DNA of 31,567 nucleotides, taken from the NCBI GenBank assembly GCA_037447605.1, contig CM074810.1, forward strand, positions 1,725,710-1,757,276, in the 5' to 3' direction. This stretch comes from Zygnema circumcarinatum (Eukaryota; Streptophyta; Zygnematophyceae; Zygnematales; Zygnemataceae). Below the pieces are notes generated by a model that was not told where the DNA came from, ran no database searches, and saw nothing but the letters and a program-made list of their open reading frames with translations. Position 1 is the stretch's first letter, and the number at the start of each line of letters is the position of its first letter. Made by a program: the position numbers and the translations under genes. Of the stretch, positions 24,741 through 31,567 are shown piece by piece.

Positions 24741-27700
24741 TCATTTTGGAAAAAGAAGCGCTGCTTCCTCCCAAACAGCAGGGAGTGAAAACACATTCTT
24801 GTCCGTGTACCGCAGTTTGAAGTCGCCGGGCACATATACAAACTCTTGGGGAATGGTGGAGCTCTCTGGGCCGTACGATTGAGCCGCTGTAAAGGTCAAC
24901 GTGCCTTGCACAGGGAGAGGTTTAGGCGCCTTAGGGTTCAATTCGAGGCTCAAATCATAAACATTGCTCTTGTAGAAGTTGGAGAAAGTATCGACAAAGC
25001 CGCTATAGCCGTCGGCAAATGAGAAATTTCCACCACCTTGTCGACCGCCGATCGTGACAAGTGTCACGTTGTAAAGCCGCATCTGAGCAGTGAATGCGGC
25101 GCAGGAAGAGTAGCAGAGCCCATTGCTCAAGAGCATGATGCTCCTTCCATCAGAAAAGATGGGCCCATATAGGGAAAAATCGTAATATGAAATACTGCTC
25201 GGCAGCTTAAACAATGAAGAGAAGGGTTCAGTGAGCCCGTTCTGAGTTTTGTTCAACAAAGGGACGAAAAACTCCGAGGAGCTGTTGAAGTCATTGCCGT
25301 CGACGTCTGCAAAGTTTCGGTAGTCATACGAAGAAGCGGTAGTGAACTGTTTACTAGAGGCTCGGCGATAAGCATCTTTGGCGAATCCACTCGCCTTGTA
25401 TTGTAAGGGAAAGCTGGTGTCGTTTGCAGTTTGAAACAAAATTTGGGTGAAGTATGATGGGAGGGATGCATATCCGCCGAGGTTGTTGCTGAGGTCGATA
25501 ATAAGACGAGAAGCATTTGTATTCCTGCGGTCAAAGAGCAATTGACACGAGACTGAAAATCAGCTGCGCTATGAGCACAGGAGAATTTACTTCCCTTACA
25601 CTTTTCATATTGAAAATGGTCGTTCGGTTCAGTGTCAAAAGTTCTGTTGCAGCATATCACGTGCTAAATATAAAGAATGGAGGAAGACTGGTACTTCAAT
25701 ATGTTGTTAATTCTCCAAGACCACTCTATTCATGTTCATGTCTTTCTAGATTCCGGCTAAATTTGCCCAAAAGAAATTTCAAAAACCTATTTCGCAGACA
25801 TTGCTTGACCCATGGTTTGCATGGAGTGCAAAAATAAGGCTCGTTAACGGGTGAGGTTGCTTCTTGATGGAGAGACTGACCTGATAAGTTCATAGGCACT
25901 TTGTATTTCAAATTTAAGATCAGTATCCGTAGAATAATATGTAGAGGGACCAAGGAAGTCAGGGATGGTCAGAACCGCGGTTTCAAGGTCATCCAACAAA
26001 TACACCTGCAAAAACAAAGCCAAAATTAAAGCAGCTAGTTATACCACTACGCTTATATCAAGTAGCACGAGCTAGTCCAGAACACAAGCAAATTCCACCT
26101 GCTCACTCACCTTCTCACTCCCTCCCCACATTCTAACTCCCCCAGCTCCGCCTTTCGCCCTTCCCGCATTTCTACATCCCTCCATCTCTACTGCATTCCT
26201 TCCCCTTCTCCCTCCCATTTTTCCATCTTCCCAACCAGTTACCTTTCACAGCTTCTTACATTTTTATCCGCCTTCCTTCCCTCACCTACTCCCTCCTCCC
26301 ACTTCCTCTTTACGCCTCCCGCATTCTAGCCTTCTCTATCTCAGTCCTCTCTCCCTTCCTACATAAGCACGGACCTGAAGGAAATCAGCAGGCGAAGAGA
26401 AGACACGTGGAGGGCCCTTCTGGCCCATCTTCATGGCGTTTAGCTTTTTTGTCTTTCCTGGTGGCAGCATTTGTGGCTTCTCCCACGGAATGCTATAAGG
26501 GCTGAAAGGCTTACTGTTCGGATTCCCTTTTGTTCCTTTCGCTGAACTGTCTAAAAACGAATCAGAAGTAGCTTTGCAGTTTGAAGCATAGAACGTGGAG
26601 CTATTGCTGACAGAATAACTACCCTCATAATCAACGAGATACGGAACAATGAGAGTGTCAGACGTATCGGAGCCTATCCTGCACAGATGAAAAGAAATGG
26701 AAAGAGGAAAGGAGGAAGATTTAGTAAATTGGAAAATCGAAGGGAAAGTTCGGGTTAAAGAAAGGAGGGAAGTGACTGACTGAGGCGAAGGGGAAGGACG
26801 CTAACGAGGACGAGCAATGAACGAAAGGAAAGATAAGGAGATGACGAGGAAGAGAACGAGCATAAGGCAAGGAGATATGGAGAGGAAAAGGAGAGGGAGA
26901 GGTAAAGGAGAGAGAGAAAACAGAGAACAATGGAAGAGGAGGTTATGGGAACTAAAAATTTGAACGAGAGGAGGAAAAAAAATCAAGGAAGCCATATGGA
27001 AAGAGGATACATGGACGGGAGAAGATGGAGTGGACAGGGAGGATAGACGACACAATTTAAGACAAACAATCTGGTCAAAGAAATCGGCGGAGAATGGACA
27101 AAGGTTGTCGAGTATGTGAAGCCGTCCATACTTGCGAAGTTTGAGAGTGAGAGTGTCATTTTCAGGCAAAACGGATGGGTTCATCAGCTCTCCCAGGTAT
27201 ATGCCGCTTCCCACCCCTCCATACGAAGAGGGGCGAGCAAAAAGGGAGTTGATTCGCGTTTGTTGGTGGCGGAAGTTACCCACTCGCTGGGCTCTGCGAA
27301 TGATGTAGTCCATTGTGGGCAACCCATCGATCTCCTCCACTTCCGCACCGGCATATGCCAGAATAGAGGTGATATTCATTGCTTCCCTAGCTTTCTTGAA
27401 AATATAAGAAAAGCCAGCGTCGTACAATAGTTCGAAGGCTGTAACAAGACCCAACACTCACAAACCGTTAAGGCACGGGTATTACGACGGTCTCAAGAGC
27501 AAAGATCAGAGGGTGAGAGAGAAGTTATACGTGAAAGTCCAATCAGCATACGTAAGAAAAATAACTACAGATTACAGAAAAGAGTACACCAATGGAAACC
27601 AGACGAACCCAAAAAATTCCACAACGCTTTACGTTTGACTTAGCGGGAGCTTGCCTGCAATGGGAGCAATCTTCACAACGCTTGCCTTCGTTGTTGAATC

Positions 27701-29443
27701 GTACACTTGAACCATCGGGAACGGTGTGAAGACATACGCACTTCCCTCGTAGCAATTCGATATCCACTTGGTGTGGCCGTCATTCAAGCTGCCAATTGTT
27801 TTCGTGAGGTCACGATGAAACTGAAAATCGTTCACATATGTGGTCTTTTGAATTCGCAGAAGTTCATATCGGAGCCGAGTTCGACTGTAGAGCCGTTGAT
27901 CCGGAGCTTTGATCGCCAGATTTGTGTACGGATAAATGTTGACCAACATCTTCCAGACGGTGTTCAAGGTGGATTTGGCTTGCTCGGAGTTATAGGGAAA
28001 TGATTTGAGGCATTCATTGTAATCCGAGTAAGGCTGATACGCATAGTAACCAACGTATTCGCACGGGTCCGAACCGTACTCGTACTGCGCAGCCATCTTC
28101 GGCAATCCAGCACTCAACAGTAGGAGAGCTCCAAAGACAATGTGAATGACAGGCGGCAGGCCCATGTTCACGTTCCAGACCCTGAACATATATACAGAGT
28201 CATCAAATAGAAACTTTTAAATATGGAGCCCTCTGTCAGTTCCAGCCGTCCTCTCTCATATTTTGCTTCTCCCTTGCCATAGAATCCTGTTAACTGTGTT
28301 TTTCTTCGCCTGACCTGCTCTCTCCCTTCCATCCCTCTTGTTATTTATCCACTTCCACCCCTTTCTCCCTTTGTCTGCCAATCAAAGTATCTCACTCTCT
28401 CGCTCCGATGCTCTCCATTATTTCCATTCTCTCCAATGGCACCACTTCCGTCCTCATTTTATACCCTACACTCTGCTTTCCATCTGTATTATTCCACTGA
28501 CACCCTTCCTTAACTGTCTCCCTTCTCCTACGCCATCTCAACACCCAATTCTTGCACTCTCTCCCTCTCTTCCTTCCTCCAACTCCCTTCTTTCACCCCT
28601 TTCAGCCTCTCCATACATAATATATTTCAACGCTTTCCCTTCTCGTATGCTCAGACCTCGTTCTTTCACTCACTCCCATCCGACCTAATTTTCTCTTCCC
28701 CACTTTCCACTCACTCCCTCACTCCCACGCCTTCTCTACTTCACCTTGCCCTTCATCCCCCGTTTACAATCTATTCCTTCTTTCAATTCTCCCTGACCGC
28801 CATCCCTCTCGTCTCTCCCTCTCTCTCCTCGATTTCCTGCCTCCACCCTTCCCTTCCCTCCCCCAACTTCACTCCGTCGCATTCCCATCCCCCCTCCCTC
28901 CTTCACTCCCTTGCTTTCACTCCCTCCTTTATCTCATTTTCCTCACTTAACCTATCGTTTCCACCTTCCTTCTCTGTCCTCCCTCTTTCCCTGTCCCCCC
29001 CCTCCCCCATATCTCCATCAACTCCTTCCTCCCCTCCCTCTCTCTATCCATATGTTCAACCCTCTACCCTCTTCCTAAACCTCTCACCTTCAAATATCCC
29101 ATCCACCTTCCCTCTGCCCGTCTCCTAAGCCCATCATCTCCTACTCGTCCTTCCCTCCGTCCCTCCCTTACCTTGTTGCCTAACCTCCCTCTGCTACCTC
29201 CCATCACTATCCCCCACTCCTCCCCTCTCCTCTGATTTCTTTCGTATACAACCTTCCCTCCCTCTCTTCTCTCCTCTCTCCCCACTATCCTCTCTCCTCT
29301 TTCCCTCTCACCTTCCTCCCTCTCGTCCCCTTGCTCTTCCCCCCTACATTCTGCCCTCACCTCCCCTCCATCCCCCCCTTCTCCCTCCCCCCTCCCTCAC
29401 TCCCTCTCATAGCCACTCACCTCATCACCCCTTCCGCTGCCAT
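24741..29443 (-). CDS. Secreted CPAF-like S41 peptidase, copy E (complete)
   Basis: Six exons on the minus strand: 29421-29443, 27655-28181, 27132-27438, 26375-26678, 25881-26005, 24741-25524 (23+527+307+304+125+784 nt = 689 aa), phases 2,1,2,0,2. Exon 1 (ATG at 29443, then AG/GTGAGT) is a 23-nt mini-exon before a 1.24-kb CT-rich intron. A later in-frame ATG in exon 2 could serve as the start if this is wrong. Intron 2 (27439-27654) uses a GC donor, CAG/GCAAGC. Exon 2 gives a signal peptide (IVFGALLLLSAG), then DPC. Motifs: LNDGHTKW (His144), VEEIDGLPTMDY, RLIIDLSNNLGGY, NGLCYSSC (Ser568), PQEFVYVP (Glu656). Asn-Leu-Gly-Gly replaces the NNGGG of copies C and D. Probably an active secreted protease; the substrate is unknown. 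Confidence 0.86.
28200..29410. repeat. CT-rich low-complexity intron 1 of peptidase E
   Basis: Most of the intron 28182-29420 is CTCC/CCTT-rich on the plus strand (purine-rich in the transcript). Ser/Pro ORFs here are not genes. The 23-nt mini-exon lies at its right end. Confidence 0.75.
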
Positions 29444-29825
29444 ATCCACGAGCTCCGCTTGCCCTCTCCTTCTTGTTCACCTCCGACTCCCTCCTCTCCC
29501 CCCTCCCTCACCCCCCGCCTATTTATTTCCGCCGCTCCTCTCCGCGCCTGCCACGTCGCGCCGCTTTGCGTCGGTCTCACGCCGCCAAAGCAAGTTTCCG
29601 TCCATCGATTTTCGGACCTTTAGATGGCAGAGAAATTTGCCCTTCCTGTCCTCGCTCGCCATTGGCTGCGACCCCTCCACCGACCAGAAAATATTCCCTT
29701 ATACTTTTCTAAATGCCATTTTACGTGGGCTTCTTCGAAACCCCATGTGGCGACAAAGTACGATAGTCAAAGCGGGTCAAACTTTCTGCCCAAGCCTTGA
29801 CTTTCGCTTACGTTACGTTTGGTTA

Positions 29826-30536
29826 GTGCTAAATCCACCCCTTTTCTGGATCGACACAACCCTTTTTTCGCCGGGCAGATTTTAAAATCGACAAAAAAGG
29901 TTTAAGAACGAAGAATGAGAACGGAAAATGCTTATTTCACACATTTTTGGAATCGATACCCACCTTTTCCCGTAGGGCAGATTTTATTTTTGCAAAACAA
30001 GGAAAATGATACCCCGTCACCCCATTTTGGATATCCCGCCCCTGTTTTTGTTTTTCAGGGAAAAAAATATCGGCCTGCCCGAAAATCCGCTCCGAGCGGA
30101 AGATCTGTCCGCCGAGATCGTTCGCGGGTGTCCGTCCTTTACACGTGTAATAAATTTCAGCCGTCGATTCCTCGCAGATAGCATCACGGCAAATTACCGT
30201 TCGATCAGCAGCCGGGCTCGGTCCCAGCGAATAGCACGTGCCCACGTGTCCCGCCAAAGCCGGCTCAAACGATCTTCCGCTGCAAGCGGATTCGGGCAGG
30301 CCAATATTTTTTTCTCTCAAAAAAAAAATTCAGGAAGGCGAGATATTCAAAATGGGTTGACGGGGTATCATTTTTCTTGTTTGCAAAAATAAAATGTGCC
30401 CGACAGAAAAAGCTATGTATCGATTCCGAAAAGGTGTGCAAGAAGCATTTTCCGTTTTAAACCTTTTTTGTCCATTTTAAAATCTGCCCTGCGGAAAAAG
30501 GGGTGTATCGATCCAAAAAAGGAGTGGATTTAGCAC
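29826..30536. mobile_element. 711-bp foldback element with ~280-bp inverted arms
   Basis: The left arm (about 29826-30110) and right arm (about 30258-30536) are near-perfect reverse complements with a few substitutions and one 13-nt insertion in the left arm. The tips read GTGCTAAATCCA and are flanked by TA (29824-29825, 30537-30538). Within each arm a unit with ATCGA(T/C)AC...GGGCAGATTTTA is present twice. The central ~150 bp is unique and contains CACGTG sites. No ORF for a transposase. It fits a non-autonomous foldback-type DNA transposon; the superfamily is uncertain. Confidence 0.85.
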
Positions 30537-30623
30537 TACCATTTTTCTTTCGCATTAGCATTCGACCCCTCTTGTTTTTGCCGCTAGGAACGCGCCATGT
30601 GGCGGGATAACACTGATATGCCA

Positions 30624-31000
30624 CGTGGCGCGTTTTGACTGGATGGAGGATTCGGCCCCTGCCAACAGCGAACCGACGGAGCCGCAGTTTCACGGAACAG
30701 AGCCGCTATCGCACTTGTGAACTGTTGAGTGTTGACCTGTGAAAGAGAAAGCTACCCTGCTCTGCCGCATGACGTGACGCGACGTGACGAGTTGAGTTGT
30801 GATGAAAATCTGGGTTCTGAATCTGAATTTTCGAATAGCTATTTTTGAGACAACTATTTGTTTTTGCGTTGCCGTAGGCAAAAGCTTTGTCATCGTTTTC
30901 ATCCGTACGATTATTCGATTAAGGTGTCAAAGATGATTTTGATGAAAATGGGGTATAATTTCCGCGAGTGTGACGTTGCCACGTCGCGCGTCCTGATTGG
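30624..31000 (-). promoter_or_regulatory. Two degenerate CCAAT-N9-CCACG motifs, minus strand
   Basis: 30624-30642 reads CCAGT-N9-CCACG and 30982-31000 reads CCAAT-N9-CGACG on the minus strand; each has one mismatch and the exact 9-base spacing. They are about 1.2 and 1.5 kb upstream of peptidase E. Confidence 0.35.
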
Positions 31001-31065
31001 TGTTCTCTTCGTTGGATCGAATGCGGTTAAAATGGGGTATATCGCGTATTTATGTACTCATAATT

Positions 31066-31102
31066 ACGTTTCGTTTCAACGGACAGCGTTGAAACGAAAC
31101 GT
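31066..31102. repeat. Perfect 16-bp-arm palindrome
   Basis: ACGTTTCGTTTCAACG at 31066-31081 and its reverse complement at 31087-31102, with a 5-nt loop GACAG. Confidence 0.95.
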
Positions 31103-31121
31103 TATTCAGTTATGCTTTTAT

Positions 31122-31478
31122 CCAGTTAGAAATTGCCACGTTGGTATTGTGGTGTTTTTTTGGATCGTTTGTAAGATATGGGGTATGTTTTTTATCCAGT
31201 CGGGTGTTGCCACGTAGCCCTAAAATGGGAAAAAAAATCAAAAAAAAACCACACACAAACTTGACGACAGAATGATTTGACGACAGAATGATGTGTCATT
31301 CTGTCGTCAAGTTTGTGTGTGGTTTAAAAAAAAATTTTTTTTTTTTTTTTTTTTTGGATTGTGGAACGGAATGTGGTATACGTGTTATCCAGTCAGAGAT
31401 TGCGACGTGGGTGTTGTGTGTTTTCTTGATTTTTTGTAGGAAATGGGTCTTATTTTATTCAATCAAGTGTTGCCACGT
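31122..31478 (+). repeat. Diverged repeat array carrying (T/C)C(A)RT-N9-CCACG motifs
   Basis: Four plus-strand units at 31122, 31196, 31389 and 31459. Each has TTATCCAGT or TTCAAT, nine bases usually ending TTG, then CCACGT or CGACGT, often preceded by an (A)ATGGGGTAT-like block 15-40 bp before. The copies are too diverged for a fresh satellite. Confidence 0.6.
31246..31325. repeat. Perfect 30-bp inverted repeat with nested direct duplicate
   Basis: The left arm 31246-31275 is the exact reverse complement of 31296-31325. The 20-nt spacer contains a second copy of TTGACGACAGAATGA (31277-31291), so the right arm can pair with either copy. Confidence 0.95.
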
Positions 31479-31567
31479 TGCCAATAATTTTTGATGTTTA
31501 TCGATGTTTTCAATTTCTATATTATCGTTAATTCCACGTAAGATGTTTTTAAAATGGCGGACTGGCC

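Larger units (their letters stand above)
29444..31567. other. Right-end intergenic region upstream of peptidase E
   Basis: No gene recognised. It contains a 711-bp foldback element (29826-30536), then a stretch with repeated AATGGGGTAT and ATCCAGT-N9-CCACG units, two strong palindromes (31066-31102, 31246-31325) and a poly-A/poly-T stretch at about 31326-31355. It may be the promoter of a gene beyond the window. Confidence 0.6.

Noticed and set aside
13141-29443. Bacterial contamination as source of the CPAF-like genes
   Set aside because: The genes have several phase-consistent GT-AG introns and are interleaved with a plant-like RBX1 and aquaporin. Ancient transfer remains possible but is not shown here.

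Overview
This is nuclear DNA of a eukaryote from the green-plant lineage, most likely a streptophyte alga or an early-diverging land plant; the species cannot be named from sequence alone. The evidence is: six spliced genes with GT-AG introns (one GC-AG); an RBX1 whose core and C-terminal SEW-FQKYG segment look plant-like; and a MIP channel whose pore residues match the HIP class known from mosses and spikemoss. Introns and gene gaps are full of GA/CT and GGGA/CCCT low-complexity DNA, which generates many long spurious ORFs.

Layout, left to right. (1) <177-3932, minus: first five exons of a secreted CPAF-like S41 peptidase (copy A); its catalytic-Ser half lies off the left edge. (2) 5886-6973, minus: HIP/TIP-like aquaporin in three exons. 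(3) 10066-12328, plus: RBX1, the cullin-RING ligase RING-H2 subunit, in five exons; its introns 1-2 hold GGCAT arrays, telomere-like TTAGGG repeats and a 10-N gap. (4) 13141-16177, minus: S41 peptidase copy C, 686 aa. (5) 19882-23344, plus: S41 peptidase copy D, 709 aa. (6) 24741-29443, minus: S41 peptidase copy E, 689 aa. Three intergenic or intronic TA-flanked inverted-repeat elements (1096-1536, 23713-23913, 29826-30536) look like non-autonomous DNA transposons.

The dominant theme is a local family of four paralogous secreted S41 proteases in 31 kb, with shared intron positions and phases and an intact His/Ser/Glu set in every complete copy. Copies A, D and E have a tiny 5' exon (20-41 nt) carrying the ATG, spliced at phase 2 onto the signal-peptide exon.

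The least expected signal is regulatory. The composite motif CCAAT-N9-CCACG occurs exactly nine times, always outside exons and on both strands, with nine more one-mismatch copies at the same spacing. This is the textbook ER stress response element (ERSE-I), bound in animals by NF-Y plus ATF6 and in plants by NF-Y plus bZIP28-type factors. Copies lie just upstream of RBX1 (three) and of peptidase A (two), and degenerate copies cluster at the right edge.
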